Positions 10,186 through 18,186 of a stretch of 64,000 nt of DNA are shown here, in pieces. Every line of letters starts with the position of its first letter. The stretch's first letter is position 1. The notes beneath the pieces are model-generated. The model did no database searches, was not told the origin of the DNA, and worked only from the letters and a program-made list of their open reading frames with translations. The stretch lies in NCBI GenBank assembly GCA_963668605.1, contig OY764903.1, forward strand, positions 1,240,001-1,304,000. Direction: 5' to 3'. This stretch comes from G963668605 sp963668605 (GTDB taxonomy: Bacteria; Acidobacteriota; Terriglobia; Bryobacterales; Bryobacteraceae). The position numbers were made by a program, and so were the translations under genes.

Positions 10186-10515
10186 GCTAAGAAGAACCTC
10201 CATGAAGAATTAGAATATTGTGCTTACGCCCACGAATCCGGCCAGTTACAGAAGACTCACATATCCAAATTCGTGGCCAGTCTATCACAATCCAGTCCAC
10301 AACCGGACCTCGATAAGGACCACAATTGGGTCGATTGGCCAAGACCATGCCCGGGCAACGCAGTGACAAGATTGCCGCTTGCCTATACAGAGAAAATGTT
10401 CTCTCCGACTGGCCGGAAACGGGTGCGCGAGACGACTGCCGCAGTTTCGCATGATCAGCGGCGAACGGGCACGCTACCGCACCATCCTCGATTCCACAAA
10501 GGCAATGGCCAAAGC
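10186..10515. other. Intergenic stretch upstream of the TonB receptor
   Basis: No convincing gene is seen in these 330 bases. Apart from the ribosome-binding site of the receptor gene, I recognise no repeat, RNA or regulatory element. The minus-strand open frame here has no signal peptide or familiar motif and looks accidental. Confidence 0.4.
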
Positions 10516-10654
10516 ATGAACCGCAGATCATTTTTGAAATCCACGGGCGGCATTCTCACCGCACCCCCAAGCCGCCGTGGCACGCCGCCTCAACGTCCTG
10601 TTAATCCTGTTGAATGGCGGATTACCAGATTGGCCTGAATGCCGGAGGCGATGA
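10516..10654 (+). pseudogene. N-terminal stub of a Tat-exported sulfatase, frameshifted and truncated
   Basis: The ATG at 10516 opens MNRRSFLKSTGGILTAPP, a twin-arginine signal. Soon after, one extra base in the CCCCCAAG stretch shifts the frame. Read across that shift, the sequence continues AAVARRLNVLLILLNGGLPD, which fits the first beta strand of a sulfatase (the usual form is RPNVLLILADD). A stop follows at 10652-10654 and nothing of the sulfatase core remains. It therefore looks like the dead start of a third sulfatase beside the receptor gene. The first strand is short, so another Tat-exported hydrolase is possible. Confidence 0.5.
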
Positions 10655-10788
10655 TGTATTGAGACCATCGCCGGGACGCGCGACTTTCAAATTATATTTG
10701 TTCACTTGATCGTCAGCGTGGTCCGACTGGTTGGGCCGGGTGACTCCGTTCCGTTGTTGCCGAATCCGCACTGATCCGGCATCGACTG

Positions 10789-11220
10789 TTGATCCATAAT
10801 CGCGGCCGCAAGCGTGCGCCCAACCGGCGCGCCGTGGATTGGCGCGTCGTCGGGTTGCTCACCCTCCTCATGCGTCCAGCGCGCATCCTCCGCTCCGCCA
10901 TCGTACTGAGGCTTTCCACCTTGCTCCATCTCCAAGACCTGTTGAGGAAACGAAAGTACCGCATATTGTGTTCGCCCAAACGCGGGCCTCGACCGGGCCT
11001 CAAGGGACCGGAGAAAGAACTAATCAACGCCGTTGTTGCAATGAAACAACGTAATCCTAGCCGGGGCTGCCCTCGCATTGCCCAGCAGATCGGGTTGGTT
11101 TTCGGCGTCGAGATCGACAAGGATGTTGTTCGCCGTATCGTGAGCGCTCACTACCGGCCACAATTCGATTCAGATAATCCTGGTTTAAGTCGAAGCCTTA
11201 TCGAACTATACTCGTGCTGA
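10789..11220 (+). pseudogene. N-terminal remnant of an integrase-core (rve) transposase
   Basis: The frame reads RGRKRAPNRRAVDWRVVGLL, LSTLLHLQDLLRKRKYRIL, PRPGLKGPEKELINAVVAMK and GCPRIAQQIGLVFGVEIDKD. This is the N-terminal helix-turn-helix region of a transposase family common in Acidobacteriota, in which a DDE integrase core of about 200 residues should follow. Here the frame ends at 11220 shortly after HYRP, with no core. It is therefore a truncated, inactive fragment. No terminal inverted repeats were found around it. Confidence 0.72.
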
Positions 11221-11230
11221 GAGGGAAATT

Positions 11231-11740
11231 ATGACTTGCAGGAGAATGGAATTGATCCTGGCAGTGCTTATTCTGGCGAATCCCGGCCTGTCTGCCGAGC
11301 GGGATGTGATTACAGCCGATTGGAGCGGATTCCAGCAGCAGGTCTCGATGCGAAAGTTGTTCCAGCGAAGTGTGCGGGTCACCTTGTCGGGAGGCGGCGA
11401 GATCAAAACCACTCTCGTTCAGGTCGAAGACAATGGACTCATCGTAAAGGCGACGAAAGCTGCGAAACAGTGGGCGTCTGGGCCTGAGCGGGCGATGATT
11501 CCGAGGGAGCAGGTCCGTTCTGTTCGCTTCGAAGGCAGAATCGGGCATCGCGGGCTGATTGGGGGACTGATTGGTCTTGGCGTAGGCGTTGCAGTTCCTG
11601 TTGGGATTGGGGCGGCTCAGGACTATGAAGAGGTGCCGAGCGGTCTTGCCGCCATTGTCCTTGGGCCAGTATGCGGAGTGGTGGGTTATCTAATCGGCCA
11701 TGCCCTAGACAAACCCGCCCCGGAGTTCGTTATCAAGTGA
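11231..11740 (+). CDS. Small exported or membrane protein with a glycine-zipper segment, function unknown
   Basis: 169 residues. The first 21 residues look like a signal peptide ending near LSA. The middle part (RVTLSGGGEIKTTLVQVEDN) resembles a small beta domain. The C-terminal half contains a glycine-rich hydrophobic hairpin (GLIGGLIGLGVGVAVPVGIG, then LGPVCGVVGYLIGHALD) of glycine-zipper type. AGAGG lies about 7 bases before the chosen ATG; the inner Met6 is an alternative start. I recognise no specific function. It is isolated, between the transposase stub and the convergent fucosidase gene. Confidence 0.6.
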   Translation: MTCRRMELILAVLILANPGLSAERDVITADWSGFQQQVSMRKLFQRSVRVTLSGGGEIKTTLVQVEDNGLIVKATKAAKQWASGPERAMIPREQVRSVRFEGRIGHRGLIGGLIGLGVGVAVPVGIGAAQDYEEVPSGLAAIVLGPVCGVVGYLIGHALDKPAPEFVIK

Positions 11741-11946
11741 CAAGGGCTGTAAACCGCGAACTCCCGCCAACTCATGATACTGGCGCCCCGCCTGCAAGCG
11801 CTTTACGGAAGTCCATCTGGAACGCACCCGGAATCCTATGCTTCCGTGGCTAAGCGTGTCCGTTTTCACCTCTCATGCGCAACTTATCTCTACAACGCAC
11901 TCCCACGGACAGCTAGGAGGCGGTCCTTCACGCACTCAAGGCAGAC

Positions 11947-13419
11947 TCATCCCGTGATTTTGAGCACAAATGCATAACCACACGGCTTCGCTTCGGGCAT
12001 CTTCACTGTCAGTCCGTCACCCTCACGCGAGTACTTGAGCTGGCCTTTCACGCCGAGCATCTCAACTCTTCGGATCCGCCCGAACCAAAGATCCTGTCCG
12101 TCCCGAAGTGATTGGATCTTTACCGAGCCTTCGGGCCAGTCGAGGAGTATCGCATACAACGTGTTGCCCTTCCTCGTAAACCGTATATCGGCCGACGTGA
12201 AGTCTTTGATTTTTTTCTCTCCGAAGTGGCCTTCTACTACCTCGGTCGGCCCTTCTCCGAAAATCTCCCACGGTTTAGTGCCGTAGATAGCCTCCCCGTT
12301 GAGCTTTAGCCACTTGCCAATCTCGAGCAGGCGTTCCCGCGTGGGTTCCGGAATCGTGCCGTCGGGCCGGGGATTGATATTGAGCAGTAGGTTGCCGTTC
12401 TTGCTGACGATGTCGACAAGTCCGTCCACCAGCCGGTCGGCGGACTTGTAGTCCGGCTGCTCGACATAGCACCAGGAGTTCCAGTCAATGGAGTCGTCGT
12501 TGAGCCACTTATAGGGAGTAGCTTTGGCCATTCGCCCCCGTTCGATGTCTAAAATTCCCGTACCCGGTTCGAGATCGCGATTCTTGAATGTCACCGCAAC
12601 GTCCCTTTTCGCTTGGTCTGCCTGATTGTAGTAGTGAGCCAGAAAGCTTTTCCGATACTCTTCTCCGATGTTGACCGTCCGGCTGTCGAACCAAAGAAGG
12701 TCGGGATGGTACTTGTCAACTACCTCCCGTATCTTGGCCTCCCAGCGTTGACAGAATTCGGCCGACGGGATCAACTCTTTTTTAGCGGTGTACTTCCATG
12801 CGCCCTCGGAGACCGCTGGTCCATACAATCCCGCGTATCTCGGGTCTGCGGCATCCACGCTTTTGTCGAAGGTCGGGTACCACGCCCATAGCCACTGGTG
12901 ATGAAACGTAGTGATAAACTTCAGCCCCTGCTTGCGGATGGCTTTTTCCAGGTCTCCGACAATGTCGCGCTTGGGTCCCATTTTCGCGGCGTTCCAGTTG
13001 GTGATCTGGCTATCCCACATAGCGAAACCGTCCGCGTGTTCGGCGACAGGTCCGGCGAACTTCGCGCCGGAGGCGGCGAACAGGCGGGCCCAATCGTCGG
13101 GATCGAACTTCTCCGCTTTGAACATGGGGATGAAATCCTTGTAGCCGAACTTGTTCAAGGGGCCCCACTTCTCGAGGTGGTGTTGATTTTCCTTGGTTCC
13201 GGGTCGATACATGTTGCGCGGGTACCATTCAGTCCCGAATGCGGGTACTGAATACACGCCCCAATGAAAGTAGATTCCGAACTTAGCTTCATCGAACCAC
13301 TTAGGATCCTGGTGTGTTTTCAGCGATTCCCAGGTGGCCTGGTATCGCTCGGCTGCCCACAAACCATGGCAGTTCACAGCGAGCACGGCGCCGAGAATGC
13401 AAACAGCGCGTAGTTTCAT
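11947..13419 (-). CDS. Secreted alpha-L-fucosidase, GH29
   Basis: 490 residues with a signal peptide (MKLRAVCILGAVLAVNCHG). The N-terminal TIM barrel shows family marks WFDEAKFGIYFHWGVYSVPA (residues 41-60), AEHADGFAMWDS (about 126-137) and TTFHHQW (about 170-176). The catalytic nucleophile is predicted to be D245 in DLLWFDS. A C-terminal beta sandwich follows from about residue 370. GH29 enzymes release L-fucose by a retaining mechanism. With sulfatases on both sides of the locus, a fucose-rich, perhaps sulfated glycan is plausible, but this is inference. The gene stands alone, with no close co-directional neighbour. Confidence 0.95.
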   Translation of the reverse strand: MKLRAVCILGAVLAVNCHGLWAAERYQATWESLKTHQDPKWFDEAKFGIYFHWGVYSVPAFGTEWYPRNMYRPGTKENQHHLEKWGPLNKFGYKDFIPMFKAEKFDPDDWARLFAASGAKFAGPVAEHADGFAMWDSQITNWNAAKMGPKRDIVGDLEKAIRKQGLKFITTFHHQWLWAWYPTFDKSVDAADPRYAGLYGPAVSEGAWKYTAKKELIPSAEFCQRWEAKIREVVDKYHPDLLWFDSRTVNIGEEYRKSFLAHYYNQADQAKRDVAVTFKNRDLEPGTGILDIERGRMAKATPYKWLNDDSIDWNSWCYVEQPDYKSADRLVDGLVDIVSKNGNLLLNINPRPDGTIPEPTRERLLEIGKWLKLNGEAIYGTKPWEIFGEGPTEVVEGHFGEKKIKDFTSADIRFTRKGNTLYAILLDWPEGSVKIQSLRDGQDLWFGRIRRVEMLGVKGQLKYSREGDGLTVKMPEAKPCGYAFVLKITG

Positions 13420-13581
13420 GTTCGATCTAACCCTTCTTTCCCAAGTGGTCGCCGTACGTGATCAGAAAGACCGCGGTGCGAAAGCTCGTCAAGCCGGAGG
13501 CGACGAAGACCAGCGTACGAACCCGTTCGTAACGGAGGGTGTCCGGATCTCCGTTGAAAGTTGCGACTCGTCCATTACAGT

Positions 13582-13893
13582 TTACGCCGCACCCACCTTA
13601 GCTTTGAGTTCGGCCTGGTTATGCGCGCAACGGTGGTGGTAGGCCGCGTTGAGCGTGTTGAGCAGCACGGGCATGTGCCGGTAGCTGTAAATCCGATTCC
13701 AGCGCGGCTCAGCAAAGAGCAACGCCGAGCCGGTCCAGCGGAGACGATGATCGCCGCCTTGCCAGCGTTTCACTTGCGGGCAGATGTGCCCGGCCACCGG
13801 GACGCCGGAGCACAAGAACGGCGAAGTCGCCTTCTCATACATTATTCCGGGGAGCGGCAAACCTTGAGGGCTCGGAGCGGCTGAAACTTCAGA
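13582..13893 (-). pseudogene. C-terminal fragment of a transposase (tentative, mutator/IS256-like)
   Basis: An open minus-strand frame without a good start reads YEKATSPFLCSGVPVAGHIC, PQVKRWQGGDHRLRWTGSAL and RWNRIYSYRHMPVLLNTL, then stops at 13582. The W-RW-L-E--(W/F)-RI-GYR--P-L pattern is typical of transposase C-termini. The family name is uncertain. An in-frame TAG at 13894-13896 closes it upstream, so no catalytic core is present. Positions 13420-13581 hold nothing I recognise. Confidence 0.4.
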
Positions 13894-13988
13894 CTAAAGG
13901 GATCGTCTGGAGCGTTGAACTCAGCCGGTCAATCGCAGGGTGGATCTCTGCCCTTCAGCGTACAATTGGGAAGAGCCGCGTCCAAGAC

Positions 13989-15389
13989 ATGGCACTTTCA
14001 ACTTTCCAGAACGGGTCACTCCGTAAGGCCGTGGGTAGGCTCTTCTCGGCCCCGGCGGGTGTGCTCTGGATTGGGTTCACGGGTCTGCTTCTCCTCACGG
14101 CGGTCATGGCCATCGATGCCATAAGATCGCTCCGCGACGTCGAAGACACCACTGCGGCTTTGAGGACGGAATCCCGTAGACGTGACAGCCTGCTCGATCA
14201 GATGCGCGCGGATATTTACCGCTCGGCTACCGTTGTACGTGACTACTTGCTGGAACTTGATGGTGCGCGCGCGGAAAGCCAGAAGGCGGAACTGGAACTT
14301 CTCCGCACCCGGATTGCCGATACACTGCGCACCTATCAGGAGAGGCTGCCTAATACCGAAAAGGACGCATTCAAGGATCTGCGTAGCCGTGTCGAATCGT
14401 ATTGGGAGTCGCTTGCTCCCGCATTGGAATGGGATGCGGCCGTGCGACGGGCCAAGGCTGGGAGCTTTCTGCAGGATGTCATCATGCCCTTCCGTAGCGA
14501 GGTAGTTGCGTTAACAATGCAGGTTACTGCTCTGAATGAACGCGATCTCGACACGGGCGAAGAGCGCATTCGCGCCGTGCAGTCTCGCTTCCGGCAGCGA
14601 GTGGCCATTATGTCTGTCATTGCTCTGGTTCTGGGTCTGATTCTAGGTGCTGTCAGCATCCGTCGCGTCCAGAGCCTGGATCGGGCGGCGAAGGCCCGTT
14701 ATGCGGAGGTGGAAGAGGCCCATCGTGAGCTTGTGAAACTCTCCGACCGGTTGGTCACCGCGCAGGAAGAGGAGCGGCGCAATCTCTCGCGCGAGCTGCA
14801 CGACGAAATAGGCCAGGGGATGTCGGCCATGCTGGTTGAACTGGGGAGGGTCGAGGCAGCGCCTGACAGCGAAACCCGCAGCGCGCGGCTTGCTTCCGTT
14901 CGCCGCATGGCGGAAGCTAGCGTCGGAATGGTGCGCAATATGGCTTTGCTGCTGCGCCCCTCCATGCTGGATGATCTTGGGCTGGTTGCCGCTCTCAGCT
15001 GGCAGGCTCGCGAAGTCACGCGCCGGTCGGGTCTCAAGGTGAAGATGGTCGCCGATGAGATTGTTGAAGATCTGCCCGACTCGCATCGGACCTGCCTATA
15101 CCGCGTTGTCCAGGAGGCGCTCAACAATTGCGCCAGGCATTCGCAGGCAACTCAGGTCCGTGTAGTCGTCCACCGGGATCACGATGGGCTCTCCGTGACG
15201 GTGCAGGACGACGGAATCGGTTTCGAGCCAAGCCGGGAGAAGGGCATGGGATTGTTGGGAATGGAAGAGCGGGTTGAGCGGCTGGGCGGTCTATTTTCGA
15301 TTGAATCAAAACCCGGGAACGGCACGGTCCTGTACATTCATTTTCCGCTCGCCAACGGCGGGCCTGCTTCACTAAAGGACATCGTATGA
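13989..15389 (+). CDS. NarL/UhpB-type membrane sensor histidine kinase
   Basis: 466 residues. Two transmembrane helices (about 24-43 and 206-224) enclose a helical periplasmic sensor of about 160 residues resembling four-helix-bundle chemoreceptor-type sensors. A HisKA_3 dimerisation domain follows, with phosphoacceptor His271 in SRELHDEIGQG. The HATPase domain carries N and G boxes (QEALNNCARH, QDDGIGF, KGMGLLGM). It overlaps the response regulator gene by 4 bases (ATGA), so the two form a translationally coupled two-component pair. The ligand is unknown. The sensor domain lacks Cys pairs or other diagnostic residues. Confidence 0.93.
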   Translation: MALSTFQNGSLRKAVGRLFSAPAGVLWIGFTGLLLLTAVMAIDAIRSLRDVEDTTAALRTESRRRDSLLDQMRADIYRSATVVRDYLLELDGARAESQKAELELLRTRIADTLRTYQERLPNTEKDAFKDLRSRVESYWESLAPALEWDAAVRRAKAGSFLQDVIMPFRSEVVALTMQVTALNERDLDTGEERIRAVQSRFRQRVAIMSVIALVLGLILGAVSIRRVQSLDRAAKARYAEVEEAHRELVKLSDRLVTAQEEERRNLSRELHDEIGQGMSAMLVELGRVEAAPDSETRSARLASVRRMAEASVGMVRNMALLLRPSMLDDLGLVAALSWQAREVTRRSGLKVKMVADEIVEDLPDSHRTCLYRVVQEALNNCARHSQATQVRVVVHRDHDGLSVTVQDDGIGFEPSREKGMGLLGMEERVERLGGLFSIESKPGNGTVLYIHFPLANGGPASLKDIV

Positions 15390-16030
15390 TTCGAATCATT
15401 CTTGCGGACGATCACGCCGTGATGAGGCGCGGGTTGCGTCTGGTTCTTGAAGAACAGAAGGACTTCCAGGTTGTTGGTGAGGCGAGCGACGGGCGGGAGG
15501 CAGTCGCCCTGGTGGATGCTCTTAAGCCGGACGTCGCGGTGTTGGATATCACGATGCCCAACATGAACGGCATCGAGGCTGCGCGTCAGATCAGCGCGAA
15601 GCAACTCGGCGTCTCGATTATCGTGCTGAGTATGCACTCGGACGAAGGCTACGTGCTTCGCGCCCTCAAGGCAGGGGCTCGCGGCTACCTGCTCAAGGAA
15701 TCCTCCGAAACGGATTTCGTCCAGGCCATCCGCGCGGTAAGCGAGGGTAAGGCCTTCTTCAGTCCGGCAGTCAGCCGCATGCTGGTGGAGGACTACGTTC
15801 GTCAGTTGCAGGACAAGGACATTGAAGACAGCTATGAACTGCTCACACAGCGAGAGCGCGAACTCCTTCAACTCATCGCTGAAGGGAAGAGCAACAAAGA
15901 TGTGGCCAACATGCTGAATCTGAGCCTCTATACCGTCGAGACGCACCGGGGGAACATCATGGAAAAGCTCAATCTTCACAGCGTGCCGGAGTTGATCCTT
16001 TACGCCGTCCGCAAGGGCGTAATCGCCTGA
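15386..16030 (+). CDS. NarL/FixJ-family response regulator
   Basis: 214 residues. The receiver domain has acidic D8/D9, phosphoacceptor D54 in VAVLDITMPN, and the conserved K of YLLKESSE. The C-terminal LuxR-type helix-turn-helix (LTQRERELLQLIAEGKSNKD, then TVETHRGNIMEKL) binds DNA. It is the partner of the histidine kinase encoded just upstream, with which it shares an ATGA overlap. Targets are unknown. Its last 31 bases overlap tail to tail with the minus-strand pseudo-receiver gene. Confidence 0.95.
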   Translation: MIRIILADDHAVMRRGLRLVLEEQKDFQVVGEASDGREAVALVDALKPDVAVLDITMPNMNGIEAARQISAKQLGVSIIVLSMHSDEGYVLRALKAGARGYLLKESSETDFVQAIRAVSEGKAFFSPAVSRMLVEDYVRQLQDKDIEDSYELLTQRERELLQLIAEGKSNKDVANMLNLSLYTVETHRGNIMEKLNLHSVPELILYAVRKGVIA

Positions 16031-16518
16031 TGCCCCTTAGGAGCGGCTTTGCGCCGGCTTCGCCAGATCGACCATCCGGCTCTTACCGTTCGGATCACTG
16101 CATCCCGGTCAACGGGGGTGCGCAGCAGATCGAAGCCGCCGCACCGTACGAACTCGTCCCAGAGGTTTTTGTCGGAACTGCGAGACAGCATGACCACGCA
16201 GGGACGCGGAGACAGCCGGGAAAAACGGGAGACGGCAGAACGCCAACCCTCCTCCGTCAGTTCGCGTTCGTACAGGATGATTGGAAGCGGCTCCTTCTCC
16301 TGGCGAGCGATGGCCGACGCAGCGGTGTCCGCGACCACCAACTCCCACCCCGCATCACGGAATACCACTTGGAGGGCATCGCGGCCAGGTCCTTCGCCCA
16401 TTACCGCCAGTACCCGAGGAGCAGCGTCGACAACGGCCCGGTCAGGCATCGAGCGCCATCGGACGGATTTGCGCAGCGCCGAGATTACTGCCTGAAACTG
16501 GTCGGCGACTTTCGACAC
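16000..16518 (-). CDS. Stand-alone pseudo-receiver protein (Asp replaced by Glu)
   Basis: About 172 residues from a GTG at 16518, chosen because AAGGAGG lies 5 bases upstream; an earlier GTG at 16557 is possible. The fold is that of a CheY-like receiver: RVLAVMGEGPGRDALQVVF (strand 1), then PLPIILYERELTEEGWRSAV. The phosphoacceptor Asp position is Glu in the ILYEREL stretch. The conserved K/T end reads DLLRTPVDRDAV. Glu can mimic constitutive phosphorylation, so it may act as a phosphorylation-independent adaptor. It is a paralogue of the protein at 19624-20124. Its partner is unknown. Confidence 0.72.
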   Translation of the reverse strand: MSKVADQFQAVISALRKSVRWRSMPDRAVVDAAPRVLAVMGEGPGRDALQVVFRDAGWELVVADTAASAIARQEKEPLPIILYERELTEEGWRSAVSRFSRLSPRPCVVMLSRSSDKNLWDEFVRCGGFDLLRTPVDRDAVIRTVRAGWSIWRSRRKAAPKGHQAITPLRTA

Positions 16519-16587
16519 GGAGCCCTCCTTCTCTCTGTGCTCATCGTGAGAACCCACCTGAAACGTTCGCGCACCGTTGGCCCGCTT

Positions 16588-16740
16588 TCAACCGGGCAAC
16601 TCCAGCATAGAACCTGCCGGTATCGAAGCGAATACCACTAGAGCGGTAAAACACATACCCGCCGCCGGGTATCTCACTTGCTCGGGCTTCACCTTCATGA
16701 CCACAAGCGTAATGTCATCCCACTGCGAACCGGGATGAAC
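16588..16740 (-). pseudogene. C-terminal remnant of a SpoIIE/PP2C-type phosphatase
   Basis: The minus strand reads VHPGSQWDDITLVVMKVKPE and further residues to a stop at 16588-16590. DDITLVV plus Lys/Val is the last conserved motif of SpoIIE-family PP2C phosphatases, where the paired Asp bind metal. Nothing of the remaining 200-residue domain is present, because the HlyD-like gene ends only 7 bases upstream. The fragment is probably what is left of a partner-switching phosphatase. It is short but the motif is characteristic. Confidence 0.45.
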
Positions 16741-16745
16741 GGCGC

Positions 16746-17768
16746 CTATCTGGAGAGGGGCGCCATGCGTGCGTGCATGGCAGCGCTAGAGAGCGAGGCG
16801 CCGGCGGGATTGGAGACTACGAACGTAACCCGGTAGAAAGTGCCTTCTAACCAGTCGACAGGAGTTTCCGAGATCGCGCTCACTTTGGCACGGAAAGTCA
16901 CTGCTGGCTGCGCATCGAGGACGATCAGAGACTCCTGGCCAACCTGCACCGCCGTCAGGTCCGCCTCCCGGACCATCGCATAGGCGCACAGTTGCCGCGG
17001 ATCTGAGGCGATCCCGAGGCTTGCACCCTCTGGCTGTCCGGAAGCGACGACGAATCCGTCGGCCGGCGAAACGATCGGTCCGCTGTTGGATCCCCCTTGC
17101 ACCCGCTCGAAGGCGACTTCGGCCGCATTTCGGCGGGTCCTCGCTTCGCTAAGTTCGGCCTGGGCTTCGATAGCCTTAGCCTCCAATTCATCGGTCTTGA
17201 TCGGGAGAGTCACGAGACTCGAACGTAACGAGTCGACAGCCGTTTCCGCGGAGTCTCGTGCGGTGACAGTCGAGCTGTAATTCTGTCCGAACCGGAACGT
17301 GGTATCGCGCTCTTCGAACCTGCGGTTCTCATCGAACCTGGCAGTCTTGGCTCGGGCTTCCTGGGCATCCATGTCGCCGGCTTGCACCTGCACCGTGCGA
17401 AGTTCTTCCTCGACTTGGCGGACCCGATCTCTCGCCCTGCGCTCGGCCGATCTGGCGTCCATCAGTTCCTGCCGGGCGCGGTCCATTTCCCCTGTATCGG
17501 TCTGGAGATCTTCTGTCCCAATCACTTCGCCTCGCTCCACCCAGGTGTTCAGGGGGACGGCAAGATTCAAGTTCCGGCTGACGATCGGGGTCGTTATCAT
17601 CGGGACAATCGTACCCGTCAGGATCAGACCCGTATTATGGGCCTGAGCCAGTTGCCGGCTGGCCGGAGCGATTGCCTTATGGGCCTTGGATTGGGCGTGA
17701 TTCCAGGCGAATACTGCAGTGCCAAGAAACGTCATCAGAATTAGCGCCATCGACCGATTCAGCTTCAT
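16746..17768 (-). CDS. HlyD-type membrane fusion protein
   Basis: 340 residues from the ATG at 17768, preceded by GGAGGGAGG 7 bases upstream; the longer frame to 17813 has no such site. An N-terminal signal anchor (MALILMTFLGTAVFAW) leads into a lipoyl-like half-domain (NLNLAVPLNTWVERGEVIGT). A long alpha-helical coiled coil rich in Arg, Glu and Ala follows (about residues 90-250), then the second lipoyl half (IVSPADGFVVASGQPEGASL) and a beta-barrel domain. Such adaptors link inner-membrane exporters to outer-membrane channels. No transporter or TolC-like gene adjoins it, so it is an orphan here. Confidence 0.8.
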   Translation of the reverse strand: MKLNRSMALILMTFLGTAVFAWNHAQSKAHKAIAPASRQLAQAHNTGLILTGTIVPMITTPIVSRNLNLAVPLNTWVERGEVIGTEDLQTDTGEMDRARQELMDARSAERRARDRVRQVEEELRTVQVQAGDMDAQEARAKTARFDENRRFEERDTTFRFGQNYSSTVTARDSAETAVDSLRSSLVTLPIKTDELEAKAIEAQAELSEARTRRNAAEVAFERVQGGSNSGPIVSPADGFVVASGQPEGASLGIASDPRQLCAYAMVREADLTAVQVGQESLIVLDAQPAVTFRAKVSAISETPVDWLEGTFYRVTFVVSNPAGASLSSAAMHARMAPLSR

Positions 17769-18078
17769 AGCAGGCCTCCCTCCGGAATCGGCTTGAGCCG
17801 GCCCGTTTGGCACCGCCCTTACTAGTTCTCAAGCCTTCGGTTCCTTACATGGTTGGGCGCTCATCCTCTGGCGCAGGGTACTACCGTCCAGTTGGGATTT
17901 TTCCGCGCCGTCATAGAGTACCCGAATGCCTCGGCGAGGCAGTGCCGACCGGGCCTTGAGGATGAAACAAGCGCAGCGATTCATCCGACGCGGCGTCAAA
18001 ATGGGAATGTGCCTATTACACGTCCTTCTCACACTTCCCGTCGATTATGATTTGCGTGCCGTTCAACGAATGCTGGGG
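17769..18078. other. Intergenic stretch without recognisable gene
   Basis: Beyond the ribosome-binding site of the HlyD-like gene at 17775-17785, I see no coding, RNA or repeat signal. Open frames on both strands lack familiar motifs. Confidence 0.35.
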
Positions 18079-18176
18079 ACGGTTGTAGGAACGGTTCCGG
18101 TTCGCTCCGGCCTCGTGATACGCAAGGCCGAAGTCAGCGTGCTGAGCGTCGATACCGGCATCGAAGCGAAACTCAG
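18079..18176 (+). repeat. 98-bp stray copy of a TonB-receptor N-terminal segment
   Basis: These 98 bases align without gaps to 29265-29362 inside the second TonB-dependent receptor gene. I count 11 mismatches, all in the first half; the last 48 or so bases are identical. The copy still encodes TVVGTV, then SGLVIRKAEVSVLSVDTGIE, the start of a carboxypeptidase-regulatory-like domain. No rest of a receptor follows; the minus-strand HtrA gene begins 10 bases further on. It is a fragment left by duplication or recombination. Confidence 0.8.
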
Positions 18177-18186
18177 AAGGTCCGGC

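Noticed and set aside
15386..16518. A hybrid kinase or phosphorelay made of the regulator and the minus-strand receiver
   Set aside because: They are convergent with a 31-base tail overlap, and the second receiver lacks the phosphoacceptor Asp.
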